Source: an uncultured Eubacteriales bacterium (GTDB taxonomy: Bacteria > Bacillota > Clostridia > Oscillospirales > Acutalibacteraceae). From it: a stretch of 9,053 nucleotides of DNA. The stretch lies in assembly GCA_900321595.1 (NCBI GenBank), contig ONWP01000293.1, positions 1-9,053 of the forward strand, given 5' to 3'. Made by a program: the position numbers and the translations under genes. A model generated the notes under the pieces. The model made no database searches, had not been told where the DNA came from, and saw only the letters and a program-made list of their open reading frames with translations. This document shows positions 1-7,390 of this stretch, in pieces (position 1 is the first letter of the stretch; each line of letters begins with the position of its first letter).

Positions 1-1731
1 GGCAGCGTTTTCATGCCCTTCGGCGGCAGATATCAGCGCACGCCGGCGCAGGCCATGGTGACGAAGCTGCCCGTCGACGGCCACACCGACGACTGCTCCT
101 TCATGGCGTGGGGCTTTGATCCCGACGTCAGCGAGAAGAGCCCCTATCACGGCGCCTATCTGGCGGTCGTACACTCTGTAGCCAAGCTCATCGCGGCCGG
201 CGCGTCCCGTGAGGACGTCTGGCTGACCTTCCAGGAGTATTTTGAAAAGCCCGGCCGCGACCCCGCGCGCTGGGGCAAGCCCCTCGCCGCGCTGCTGGGC
301 GCGTTTGAGGCGCAGATGCAGCTTGGCATGGCGGCCATCGGCGGCAAGGACAGCATGAGCGGCTCCTTCGAGGATCTGGACGTTCCCCCGACGCTGGTCT
401 CCTTCGCGGTGACCATGGGCAAAACCGGCGACGTCGTCTCCCCCGAATTCAAGGCGGCCGGCCATCGCGTCGCGCTGCTCGCGCCCGATTACGACGAAGA
501 GGGACTGCCCGAGACGCAGTCGCTTTTGAACGTCTTCGACCGGGTGACGCGCCTCGCGCGCGAGGGCAAGATCCTCGCCTGCTGGCCCGTCGGCGAAAAG
601 AGCGCGGCGGAGGGCGTTTTCAAGGCCTGCATCGGCAACGGCCTCGGCTTCCGGTACGCGGACGGCGCGGAGCCCTTTGCCGGTCACGTCGGCGCGTTCC
701 TGCTGGAGCTTGCGCCCGACGCGCCGCTGACCGGTCGTTTGATCGGCGAAACGACGGACGACGCGCAGATCGTTTGCGGCGGCGAGGCGCTGTCGCTCGA
801 CGCGCTGCTGAATCTCTATGAGGGAAAGCTCGCGAGCGTCTATCCCCGCATCGTCAAAACGGACGTGAACGAGACCGCGTTCACATGGACAGAAAAAGCG
901 CCGATCGCGCCGGCCGTTCCTGCGGCGCGGCCGCAGGTGCTGATCCCGGTCTTCCCCGGCACAAACTGCGAGTACGACACGGCGAAGGCCTTCGAGGACG
1001 CGGGCGCGAAGGCGAAGCTCTTCGTGGTCAACAATATGACGCCCGAGGGCGTCGCGAAGAGCGCCGCGGATTTCGCGAAGCTTGTGGACGACAGCCAGAT
1101 CGTGTTCATCCCCGGCGGCTTTTCCGGCGGCGACGAACCGGACGGCTCCGGCAAATTCATCACTGCCTTTTTCCGCGGCGCGGTGGTCGCGGACGCGGTC
1201 ACGCGTCTGCTCGACGAGCGCGGCGGGCTCATGGGCGGCATCTGCAACGGCTTCCAGGCGCTCATCAAGCTGGGGCTCGTGCCCTACGGACGCATCATTG
1301 AGACCGGCCCGAACGATCCGACGCTGACCTTCAACACCATCGGCCGCCACCAGAGCGCCATCGTGCGCGTGCGCGTGGCGAGCAGTCTGTCCCCGTGGTT
1401 CGCCGAGACAAAGCCCGGCGAGATCTACAGCGTGCCGATCTCCCACGGCGAAGGCCGGTTCCGCGCCGGCGACGACGTGATCCGCGCGCTTGCCGCAAAG
1501 GGGCAGATCGCGACGCAGTACGTCGATCTGGCCGGCAGCGTCACCGCCGATATCGAATTCAACCCGAATCAGAGCGCGTTCGCCGTCGAGGGCATCACCT
1601 CGCCCGACGGCCGCGTGTTCGGCAAGATGGGACACGCCGAGCGCATCGGCGATGGGCTCTATCAGAATGTGCCGGGCAATTACGATATGGGGCTGTTCCG
1701 TTCAGCCGTCAAATTCTTCCGTGGAGCGTAA
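1..1731 (+). CDS. purL: Phosphoribosylformylglycinamidine synthase (fused PurL), 3' part
   Basis: Cytosolic purine-pathway enzyme: converts FGAR, glutamine and ATP to FGAM. The gene is cut at the left edge; the frame is open from base 1, so the ATG at 13 is internal. The 576 visible residues hold the second half of the FGAM synthetase part (GGKDSMSGSF near 114-123) and then a class I glutaminase domain from about residue 312. The nucleophile is C415 in GGICNGFQ, and H545 and E547 in KMGHAER complete the triad. Other conserved stretches are FPGTNCEYD, IPGGFSGGDEP and HGEGRF. A synthetase fused to its glutaminase is the long single-chain form, unlike the separate PurS/PurL/PurQ of Bacillus; the missing N-terminal part should be of similar size. 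The stop is 4 nt before fhs, so the two are probably cotranscribed. The usual NPNGS stretch reads NPNQS here. Identification is firm. Confidence 0.96.
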   Translation, partial: GSVFMPFGGRYQRTPAQAMVTKLPVDGHTDDCSFMAWGFDPDVSEKSPYHGAYLAVVHSVAKLIAAGASREDVWLTFQEYFEKPGRDPARWGKPLAALLGAFEAQMQLGMAAIGGKDSMSGSFEDLDVPPTLVSFAVTMGKTGDVVSPEFKAAGHRVALLAPDYDEEGLPETQSLLNVFDRVTRLAREGKILACWPVGEKSAAEGVFKACIGNGLGFRYADGAEPFAGHVGAFLLELAPDAPLTGRLIGETTDDAQIVCGGEALSLDALLNLYEGKLASVYPRIVKTDVNETAFTWTEKAPIAPAVPAARPQVLIPVFPGTNCEYDTAKAFEDAGAKAKLFVVNNMTPEGVAKSAADFAKLVDDSQIVFIPGGFSGGDEPDGSGKFITAFFRGAVVADAVTRLLDERGGLMGGICNGFQALIKLGLVPYGRIIETGPNDPTLTFNTIGRHQSAIVRVRVASSLSPWFAETKPGEIYSVPISHGEGRFRAGDDVIRALAAKGQIATQYVDLAGSVTADIEFNPNQSAFAVEGITSPDGRVFGKMGHAERIGDGLYQNVPGNYDMGLFRSAVKFFRGA

Positions 1732-1735
1732 AACC

Positions 1736-3400
1736 ATGACTGATATCGAAATCGCGCAAAGCGCGAACATGCTGCCCATCGGCGAGGTCGCCGACCGGGC
1801 AGGGATCGACCGGGCATATGTAGAGCCCTACGGCCATTATAAAGCAAAGCTCGATCACATCGCCATCCGCAAGACCGACAGGCCGGACGGCAGACTGATC
1901 CTCGTCACCGCCATCACGCCCACCCCGGCGGGCGAAGGAAAGACGACCACGACCATCGGTCTGGCCGACGGCTTGGCGCGCATCGGCAAGCGCGTCTGCG
2001 TGGCGCTGCGCGAGCCCTCGCTGGGGCCGGTCTTCGGCGTCAAGGGCGGCGCGGCCGGCGGCGGTTACGCGCAGGTCGTCCCCATGGAGGATATCAACCT
2101 GCACTTCACCGGCGACTTCCACGCGATCGGCGCAGCGAACAACCTGCTCGCGGCGATGCTCGACAACCACATTTTCCAGGGCAACGCGCTGGGGATCGAT
2201 CCCAGGCGCATTACCTGGAAGCGCTGCGTGGACATGAACGACCGCCAGCTTCGGCGCGTCACCGACGGTCTGGGCGGCCGTATGAGCGGCGTGCCCCGGG
2301 AGGACGGCTACGACATCACCGTCGCCAGCGAAATCATGGCTGTGCTGTGTCTGGCGGATTCCCTCGCCGACCTGAAGGCGCGTCTTGCCCGGATCGTGGT
2401 GGGCTACACCTATGACGACAAGCCCGTCACAGCCGGAGATCTGCGCGCGGCGGGCGCGATGACCGCGCTTCTAAAGGACGCGCTCAAGCCGAATCTTGTC
2501 CAGACGCTGGAGGGGACGCCCGCCATCATCCACGGCGGCCCCTTCGCCAATATCGCCCACGGCTGCAACAGCGTCATCGCGACGAAAACGGCGCTGAAGC
2601 TGTCCGATTACGTGGTCACGGAGGCCGGCTTCGGCGCGGATCTGGGCGCGGAGAAGTTTTTCGACATCAAGTGCCGGGCGGCCGGCCTGCGGCCTGACGC
2701 GGCCGTCGTCGTCGCGACGGTTCGCGCGCTCAAGATGCACGGCGGCCTCGCGAAGACGGCGCTGGCTACGGAGGATCTGGACGCGCTGGAAAAGGGCCTG
2801 CCGAACCTGCTGCGCCACCTGTCGAACGTGCGGGACGTGTACGGTCTGCCGGCGGTCGTCGCCGTCAACCGCTTCCCCACCGACACGGACGCGGAGATCG
2901 CGCTGGTCATCGACCGGTGCCGCGAAATGGGCGTAAACGTCGTCCTGTCCACGGTCTGGGCAAACGGCGGCGCGGGCGGCGAGGCGCTGGCGCGCGAGGT
3001 CGTCCGGCTTTGCGAAGCGCCGAATGATTTCCGCTTCTGCTACGACCTCGACCAGCCGATCGAGGAGAAGCTCCGCGCGATCGTCAAGCGCGTCTACCGC
3101 GGAAAGCACCTGCTCCTGACGAAGGAGGCGAAGCAGCAGGCGGCGTTCCTCGAAAAGCTGGGGTTCGGCGGTCTTCCCGTCTGCGTCGCGAAGACGCAGT
3201 ACAGCTTCTCGGACGACCCGACGCTTCTCGGCGCGCCGGAGGACTTCACCGTCACCGTGCGCGAGCTGAAGATCAGCGCAGGCGCCGGCTTCGTCGTCGC
3301 GCTCACGGGCAGCATCCTCACGATGCCCGGCCTGCCGAAATCCCCGGCGGCCGAACGCATCGACGTGGACGAAAACGGCGTGATCACCGGCCTGTTCTGA
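1736..3400 (+). CDS. fhs: Formate--tetrahydrofolate ligase
   Basis: ATP-dependent ligation of formate to tetrahydrofolate, giving 10-formyl-THF for purine synthesis, or for one-carbon/acetogenic metabolism where the rest of that pathway exists. At 554 residues the length fits the family (about 556). Visible motifs are the P-loop TPAGEGKT (63-70), the glycine-rich signature KGGAAGGGY (103-111), the second signature VATVRALKMHGG (326-337) and KTQYSFSDDP (486-495) near the C-terminus. The start is the ATG at 1736, with GGAG at 1723-1726 inside the last codons of purL. The frame stays open upstream to 1490, but that stretch overlaps purL and is not homologous. The 4-nt gap to purL suggests translational coupling, which fits because this product feeds the purine formyl transfers. 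A hairpin follows at 3418. Confidence 0.97.
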   Translation: MTDIEIAQSANMLPIGEVADRAGIDRAYVEPYGHYKAKLDHIAIRKTDRPDGRLILVTAITPTPAGEGKTTTTIGLADGLARIGKRVCVALREPSLGPVFGVKGGAAGGGYAQVVPMEDINLHFTGDFHAIGAANNLLAAMLDNHIFQGNALGIDPRRITWKRCVDMNDRQLRRVTDGLGGRMSGVPREDGYDITVASEIMAVLCLADSLADLKARLARIVVGYTYDDKPVTAGDLRAAGAMTALLKDALKPNLVQTLEGTPAIIHGGPFANIAHGCNSVIATKTALKLSDYVVTEAGFGADLGAEKFFDIKCRAAGLRPDAAVVVATVRALKMHGGLAKTALATEDLDALEKGLPNLLRHLSNVRDVYGLPAVVAVNRFPTDTDAEIALVIDRCREMGVNVVLSTVWANGGAGGEALAREVVRLCEAPNDFRFCYDLDQPIEEKLRAIVKRVYRGKHLLLTKEAKQQAAFLEKLGFGGLPVCVAKTQYSFSDDPTLLGAPEDFTVTVRELKISAGAGFVVALTGSILTMPGLPKSPAAERIDVDENGVITGLF

Positions 3401-3417
3401 GTCAATCAACACGATTT

Positions 3418-3446
3418 GAGCCCGACCGTTCCCGGCCGGGCTCTTT
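3418..3446 (+). terminator. Probable terminator after fhs
   Basis: The arms GAGCCCG (3418-3424) and CGGGCTC (3437-3443) pair perfectly. An inner CCG/CGG helix around a TTCC loop lies beyond one mismatch, and only three T follow. The hairpin is 17 nt past the fhs stop and between convergent genes. The T run is short, so termination may be partial. On the minus strand the following bases are not T-rich enough for the hydrolase gene. Confidence 0.7.
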
Positions 3447-3463
3447 CGTATGTTCTGAGATTC

Positions 3464-4309
3464 TTATCTGATGCGGACGACGGCGTACAGGTTGCCGAGC
3501 ATATTCAGCACAAAGCCGAAGAAGTTGATGAAGAACATATTGCCCCGCACGCCCGGCATATCCTTGCCGGGGGTGTTGATCACAGGCTCGGTCGCTGTGC
3601 CGAGACCCGCGTCCGCGAGCGTCTTCAGCACGACGACGGCGATCTTCTCATTGCCCTGCGCGCTGGGATGAATGCCGTCCTTCGCGAAGTCGTCGGGACG
3701 GGTATTGAGCGCGCCGGCCACGTCGGCGACCAGAACGCTGTCCGCGTTGTCGGCCGCGACCGTCTCAATGACCGCGTTGAGCCGGTCCGCGCCCTGCTGG
3801 TAGACCATGCCCACGTAGGCCGTCTGCGGATTGTAGATGGTCTGCAGGACGATCGTCACGTCGGGATTCGCATTGAGGATCTTCTCCACGATCTGCCGCA
3901 GATCCGCGTCATACTTCTCCGCGATCGTATCCATCCGGCTGAAATCCTTCTTCACGATCCCGTTGAAGAGCATCGCGCCCAGATTGTCCAGCAGGAAGTT
4001 GTTGCCGCCGATGGAGATCGAGATGATGTCCGCGTCCGCGATCGCGCCGGCGACCTTTTCGTTTTCCATGCGGCGCAGCATCGCCTGCGTGGTGTGGCCG
4101 GGTACGGCGTAATTCTCATAAGCGTAGCCGTTCGTATCGGCGACGATGCGGCCGTAAACGGCGTCGGTCGGATTGGACAAGCCGGAGCCGTGGGCAATGG
4201 AATCACCCAAAACCACGTAACGAAGCTGCTCCTCGGCGAATGCCGGGACGCACAGCGCGCCCAGCAGCAGAACAAAGCTCAGTACGACTGCGAAAATGCG
4301 TTTTTTCAC
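3464..4309 (-). CDS. Secreted or surface SGNH/GDSL-family hydrolase
   Basis: Predicted exported esterase/lipase-type hydrolase; the substrate is unknown. From a GTG start at 4309 the product has 281 residues. An N-terminal signal sequence is visible (KKR, a hydrophobic core at about 5-20, and a likely cleavage after VPAFA at 25). The SGNH blocks follow: GDS with nucleophile S37, an AVPG block II stretch (68-71), GGNN (101-104) as the oxyanion block, and DGIHP (211-215) with D211 and H214. The frame is open upstream to 4444, but that stretch contains the promoter and a terminator. The GTG has AAGGGGG 9 nt upstream, which decides the start. Residues 257-279 form a hydrophobic C-terminal stretch (start NMFFINFFGF) followed by RIR, possibly a membrane anchor. 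The gene has its own promoter and converges on fhs. Confidence 0.88.
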   Translation of the reverse strand: MKKRIFAVVLSFVLLLGALCVPAFAEEQLRYVVLGDSIAHGSGLSNPTDAVYGRIVADTNGYAYENYAVPGHTTQAMLRRMENEKVAGAIADADIISISIGGNNFLLDNLGAMLFNGIVKKDFSRMDTIAEKYDADLRQIVEKILNANPDVTIVLQTIYNPQTAYVGMVYQQGADRLNAVIETVAADNADSVLVADVAGALNTRPDDFAKDGIHPSAQGNEKIAVVVLKTLADAGLGTATEPVINTPGKDMPGVRGNMFFINFFGFVLNMLGNLYAVVRIR

Positions 4310-4318
4310 GGAAAAATG

Positions 4319-4325
4319 CCCCCTT
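4319..4325 (-). promoter_or_regulatory. Ribosome binding site fixing the GTG start of the SGNH hydrolase
   Basis: AAGGGGG on the minus strand ends 9 nt before the GTG at 4309. The upstream ATG at 4444 would sit in the preceding terminator hairpin, so this site argues for the shorter protein that begins with a proper signal peptide. Confidence 0.7.
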
Positions 4326-4363
4326 GATTCGATGTAGATCCGGCACAAACCGATTCTGCCTTC

Positions 4364-4392
4364 AGTATAAACCCCGCGGCAAAGAATTTCAA
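4364..4392 (-). promoter_or_regulatory. Sigma-A-type promoter of the SGNH hydrolase
   Basis: On the minus strand TTGAAA (4392-4387) and TATACT (4369-4364) are separated by exactly 17 nt. This places the transcription start near 4357, with a leader of about 48 nt before the GTG at 4309. The promoter lies just downstream of the terminator that closes the preceding cluster, so the hydrolase is probably its own transcription unit. Confidence 0.75.
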
Positions 4393-4412
4393 GTGAAATC
4401 TTCGTGAACAGC

Positions 4413-4438
4413 AAAACCGGCTCCGCGCGGGAGCCGGT
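4413..4438 (-). terminator. Intrinsic terminator closing the oxidoreductase cluster
   Basis: On the minus strand ACCGGCTCC and GGAGCCGGT form a perfect 9-bp GC-rich stem with the 5-nt loop CGCGC. The last base of the stem and the three bases after it form a run of four T. The hairpin starts 8 nt past the stop of the 108-residue protein and ends before the promoter of the SGNH gene. On the plus strand the same stem is followed by TCTCCATTTTTA, but no plus-strand gene is upstream. Confidence 0.85.
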
Positions 4439-4446
4439 CTCCATTT

Positions 4447-4773
4447 TTACACGCGGTGACCGTCGGTGATCTTGATCTTGCCGACGACAGGCGCCTTGAT
4501 CTCGCCCACGAAAGTGTCCTCCTCGAAGGTGAACGCGCCGGTGAGCTTGCGGCCGGGCAGCACGCTGATGGTGCCTTCGCCGCTGATCGTCTTGCCGTCG
4601 GCTTCCTCCTTCAGGTTCATGAACTTGATCTTCGCGGTCTTCAGGCCGCCGGGAAGCTGCACGTCGATCTTGTAATCGCCGTTCTCATCCTCACTGATCG
4701 TGAACTGCACTTCGCCTCTTGCCATGCGCAGATTGATTTTGCCGGCCCATGTGCCGATACCGATTTTCGCCAT
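4447..4773 (-). CDS. Uncharacterised 108-residue beta-rich protein, last gene of the oxidoreductase cluster
   Basis: I do not recognise this family. The product has no signal peptide, membrane segment or cysteine. The sequence is mostly short alternating polar/hydrophobic stretches separated by glycine or charged turns (for example EVQFTISED, DYKIDVQLPGG, GAFTFEEDTFVGEIK), which suggests an all-beta fold such as a small barrel or sandwich. The ATG at 4773 has a strong GGAGGG (4782-4787) 8 nt upstream. It starts 21 nt after the gamma-subunit stop and is followed by the terminator, so it is very probably cotranscribed with the oxidoreductase. A ligand-binding or accessory role in that pathway is an inference from position only. 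Gene reality is supported by the binding site, the spacing and the coherent composition. Confidence 0.8.
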   Translation of the reverse strand: MAKIGIGTWAGKINLRMARGEVQFTISEDENGDYKIDVQLPGGLKTAKIKFMNLKEEADGKTISGEGTISVLPGRKLTGAFTFEEDTFVGEIKAPVVGKIKITDGHRV

Positions 4774-4794
4774 TGATCATACCCTCCGTTATGA

Positions 4795-5340
4795 CTATTT
4801 ATACTGCTGTCCCAGCGCGTAGCCCTTGGACAGCGCGTCCAGATTCATCGCCAGGACCTCAGGGCTCTTGGCGCCGAATTTCACTTTCAGAGACTCCTCA
4901 AACACGTCCAGACGCACCACGTCCGTCGCGCCGATGAGGATGCCCAGCAGGATCACGTTGGCCGTCTTCGGGTTGCCGACCTCCAGCGCGATGTCGTCGA
5001 CGGCGGCGCTGATGAGCGTGATATCGTCTCTGGGCTCGGCGCTCTTGACCAGGCAGGAGTTCGCCAGGAGCACGCCGTCGGGCTTGAGGTCCTCCTCGAA
5101 TTTACGATAGGACAGCTCGTTCATCGTGATCAGGATATCACAGCGTCTGGGCAGCGGCGAAACGATGGGGTCGTCGCTGATGACGACGGTGCACTTGGCG
5201 CTGCCGCCGCGCTGCTCCGGGCCGTACTCGGGCAGATACGTCGCGTGGCGTCCCATGGCGATGGCCGTCTGCGCCAGTGTGATGCCGGCACTCATGATGC
5301 CCTGTCCGCCGGAACCGGAGAATACAAAGGTCTGTTTCAT
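4795..5340 (-). CDS. 2-oxoacid:ferredoxin oxidoreductase, gamma subunit
   Basis: Gamma (catalytic-domain III) subunit of a cytosolic four-subunit oxidoreductase that interconverts a 2-oxoacid plus CoA with acyl-CoA, CO2 and reduced ferredoxin. At 181 residues it has the usual size. It shows the family glycine loop GSGGQGI (9-15) and the conserved YGPEQRGGSAKC stretch (39-50). The ATG at 5340 overlaps the beta-subunit stop (ATGA) and has a consensus AGGAGG (5348-5353) 7 nt upstream, so both coupling and independent initiation are possible. This subunit type is shared by Kor, Vor and Ior enzymes and does not reveal the substrate. The alpha subunit points to the branched-chain (Vor) naming group. 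Confidence 0.93.
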   Translation of the reverse strand: MKQTFVFSGSGGQGIMSAGITLAQTAIAMGRHATYLPEYGPEQRGGSAKCTVVISDDPIVSPLPRRCDILITMNELSYRKFEEDLKPDGVLLANSCLVKSAEPRDDITLISAAVDDIALEVGNPKTANVILLGILIGATDVVRLDVFEESLKVKFGAKSPEVLAMNLDALSKGYALGQQYK

Positions 5341-6089
5341 GCGCCTGCCTCCTCGCTCGTGCGGTCCCGGTATACGCCGGGCTTGAAATACGGGATCGTG
5401 TTGGTGTTCATGTAATCCAGCGTCTGCAGCGGCGTCATATGCCAGTTCGTCGGGCAGTTGGTCAGCAGCTCCACGAAGGTGAAGCCCTTCCCGGCCAGCT
5501 GCGCCTCAAACGCCTTCTTAATGCCGGCTCTGGCGTCGCGCACGCCCTTGGGGTTGTTGAGCGCGAAACGCGCGATATACGCGGGCGCCTCCAGCGTGGA
5601 CAGGATCTCGCACATTTTCATGGGATATCCGGTCGTCGCCGGGTCGCGGCCGTAGATCGTCGTTGTGGTCTTCTGGCCGATCAGCGTGGTCGGCGCCATC
5701 TGACCGCCGGTCATGCCGTAGGTCTGGTTGTTCGCAAAAATGACGGTGAAGTTCTCGCCTCTGTTGGCGGCGGACATGATCTCCGCCAGGCCGATCGCCG
5801 CCAGGTCGCCGTCGCCCTGATAGGTAAAGACGAGCCGTTCGGGATTCGTGCGCTTGATGCCCGTCGCCGAAGCCGGCGCTCTGCCGTGCGCCACGCCCAG
5901 GTAGTCGCCGCTCCAGTAGAGCAGATTCAGCGCGCTGCAGCCGACGCTGATGACGTTCAGGGAGTTGTCGCCCTGTCCCAGCTCATCGATGACGTCGCTG
6001 ATCAGGCGCGTCGCCAGCGAGTGCAGGCACCCGGGGCAATAGCCGCTGGGGCTGTCCGCGATCATGGTGGAACGCTTATATTCAGCCAT
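5337..6089 (-). CDS. 2-oxoacid:ferredoxin oxidoreductase, beta subunit (TPP-binding)
   Basis: Carries thiamine diphosphate and a proximal [4Fe-4S] cluster of the oxidoreductase. The product has 250 residues. The TPP/Mg motif runs from GDGD (92-95) to NNQTYGMTGGQ (120-130). Cysteines C18 and C21 (CPGC), C51 and C212 match the four-cysteine spacing known to hold the cluster in archaeal two-subunit relatives; their role here is inferred. HGR (68-70) is also conserved. The frame allows a GTG at 6098, but that lies in the Shine-Dalgarno sequence GGGGGAGGTG. The ATG at 6089 is 8 nt behind GGAGG (6098-6102) and is preferred. The gene overlaps the alpha stop by 8 nt and the gamma start by 4 nt. Confidence 0.95.
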   Translation of the reverse strand: MAEYKRSTMIADSPSGYCPGCLHSLATRLISDVIDELGQGDNSLNVISVGCSALNLLYWSGDYLGVAHGRAPASATGIKRTNPERLVFTYQGDGDLAAIGLAEIMSAANRGENFTVIFANNQTYGMTGGQMAPTTLIGQKTTTTIYGRDPATTGYPMKMCEILSTLEAPAYIARFALNNPKGVRDARAGIKKAFEAQLAGKGFTFVELLTNCPTNWHMTPLQTLDYMNTNTIPYFKPGVYRDRTSEEAGA

Positions 6090-7164
6090 TGTCAGCACCT
6101 CCCCCGGTCACAATGTCGTAAATCGCTTCGTAAACGCCCTCGTCGTCGAGCAGGCAGCCGCCGCTGCGGCCGTATTCAAAGATCGGGCAGCGCTCCATCA
6201 CCTGCTGGGCGATGTCGTCATGCATCTGCGCGGGAATGGTCATCTCCACATCGATGATCCCCTTTACGCGGCTGTAATCCAGGTCGTGAATGGACTTCTT
6301 CGGGAACGGGTACAGCGTGATCGGACGGATCAGGCCGACCTTGAAGCCCTTGTCGCGCAGCTCCATGACGGCTTCCTTGGCGACTCTTGCCGCGATGCCG
6401 TACGCCACGACCACGTACTCGGCGTCCTCGACGAGGAATTCCTCGACCTTGACGTCGTCCTCTTCCCACGCCTTGTACATCTCGCCCGCCATGGCGTTAA
6501 GACCCTCGAGAATGGGCTCGGTATAGATGGGCGTGATATTGCCCTGATAGTCTCTGCCGTTGCGGCGCGACAGGCTCCACTCGGGGATGTCCTCGTCGGT
6601 GAACTCCCGCATGGGCGGCAGCTCGACCTCTTCCATGATGTTGCCGAGGCACCCGTCCATGAGCACCAGCACGGGATTGCGGTCGCGTTCGGCGTAATCC
6701 CACGCCTCATAGACCACGTCCACGGCCTCCTGCGCCGACGCCGGCGCGAAGACCATCGCGTGAAAACCGCCGTGTCCGAGCGCTTTCGTCGCCTGCAGGT
6801 AATCCGACTGCGCGGGCTGGATGGAGCCCAGGCCCGGGCCGCCTCTGCTGATATTGACGATCAGCGCGGGCAGCATGGCGGCGGCCAGATAACTGATGCC
6901 CTCGGCCTTCAGGCTGATGCCGGGGCCGGAGGACGAGGTCATCGAGCGCGTGCCCATCGCGGCGGCGCCGTAGACCATATTGACGGACGCGATCTCGCTC
7001 TCACCCTGCACGTAGGAGCCGCCCACCTCGGGCAGACGCCACGACAGATATTCGGGGATCTCGTTCTGCGGTGTGATCGGGTAGCCCGCGAAGAAACGGC
7101 ATCCGGCGCGCACAGCGGCTTCCGCGATGGCCTCGTTCCCCTTCATGAAACGCTTTTCACCCAT
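6082..7164 (-). CDS. vorB: 2-oxoacid:ferredoxin oxidoreductase, alpha subunit (VorB type)
   Basis: Alpha subunit (domains I and II) of the ferredoxin-reducing 2-oxoacid oxidoreductase; 360 residues, a normal length. It starts with the family-typical KGNEA (8-12). Next come GYPITP (27-32), GESE (54-57), TSSSGPGISL (76-85) and RGGPGLGSIQPAQSDY (107-122). The last stretch resembles the 3-methyl-2-oxobutanoate (VorB) group rather than the GPSTG...PTK form usual in 2-oxoglutarate enzymes. That points to branched-chain or aryl 2-oxoacids, but specificity calls in this family are unreliable. The ATG at 7164 overlaps the ferredoxin stop (ATGA) and has AAGGAGGG 9 nt upstream inside that gene. The downstream overlap with the beta gene is 8 nt. 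Such tight packing indicates one complex made in fixed proportion. Confidence 0.94.
   Translation of the reverse strand: MGEKRFMKGNEAIAEAAVRAGCRFFAGYPITPQNEIPEYLSWRLPEVGGSYVQGESEIASVNMVYGAAAMGTRSMTSSSGPGISLKAEGISYLAAAMLPALIVNISRGGPGLGSIQPAQSDYLQATKALGHGGFHAMVFAPASAQEAVDVVYEAWDYAERDRNPVLVLMDGCLGNIMEEVELPPMREFTDEDIPEWSLSRRNGRDYQGNITPIYTEPILEGLNAMAGEMYKAWEEDDVKVEEFLVEDAEYVVVAYGIAARVAKEAVMELRDKGFKVGLIRPITLYPFPKKSIHDLDYSRVKGIIDVEMTIPAQMHDDIAQQVMERCPIFEYGRSGGCLLDDEGVYEAIYDIVTGGGADNG
6098..6105 (-). promoter_or_regulatory. Ribosome binding site deciding the beta-subunit start
   Basis: GGGGGAGG on the minus strand lies inside the last alpha codons, 8 nt before the ATG at 6089. It overlaps the alternative GTG at 6098, which therefore cannot use it. 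Confidence 0.75.
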
Positions 7165-7373
7165 CAGGCTTTCCCTCCTTCCGTGACTTCGATCGCACCC
7201 TCAGGGCACATCGTCGCGCAGATCGCGCAGGTGATGCACAGGCTTTCGTCCGTCATCACCGGGTAGAATTGCCCCATGCGATTGCGTACGGTCCCCGTCT
7301 TCAGGATGTTCTTCGGACAGAATTTGATGCAGTAGCCGCAGTTTTTGCACAGATTCGCATTGATGGCGACCAT
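7164..7373 (-). CDS. 2x[4Fe-4S] ferredoxin-type delta subunit of the oxidoreductase
   Basis: Small 69-residue electron-transfer subunit with two complete CxxCxxCxxxCP motifs: C9, C12, C15, C19 and C46, C49, C52, C56. It is expected to carry electrons between the TPP-site cluster and external ferredoxin. The ATG at 7373 has AAGGAG (7384-7389) 10 nt upstream. The nearby ATG at 7380 is out of frame. The stop overlaps the alpha start by 4 nt. It lies 17 nt after the regulator stop with no hairpin between, so it is likely read from the regulator promoter. The delta-alpha-beta-gamma order is common for clostridial four-subunit 2-oxoacid oxidoreductases. Confidence 0.94.
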   Translation of the reverse strand: MVAINANLCKNCGYCIKFCPKNILKTGTVRNRMGQFYPVMTDESLCITCAICATMCPEGAIEVTEGGKA

Positions 7374-7390
7374 CAGGCATCAGCTCCTTT

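Noticed and set aside
2471..3412. Minus-strand open frame of 313 codons opposite fhs
   Set aside because: Overlaps a full-length conserved fhs and reads as an Arg/Asp/Val-rich shadow.
3416..4327. Plus-strand open frame of 303 codons opposite the SGNH hydrolase
   Set aside because: It is rich in Arg, Asp, Val and His as expected of an antisense frame of a GC-rich gene, has no recognisable motif and begins in the fhs terminator.
4310..4446. N-terminal extension of the SGNH hydrolase to the ATG at 4444
   Set aside because: The extension would encode the terminator hairpin and the promoter, lacks a ribosome binding site, and would bury the signal peptide.
6064..7266. Plus-strand open frame of 400 codons across the alpha-subunit gene
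   Set aside because: Antisense shadow: it covers a clearly conserved VorB-type gene and parts of its neighbours, and its composition is that of a reverse-complement frame.
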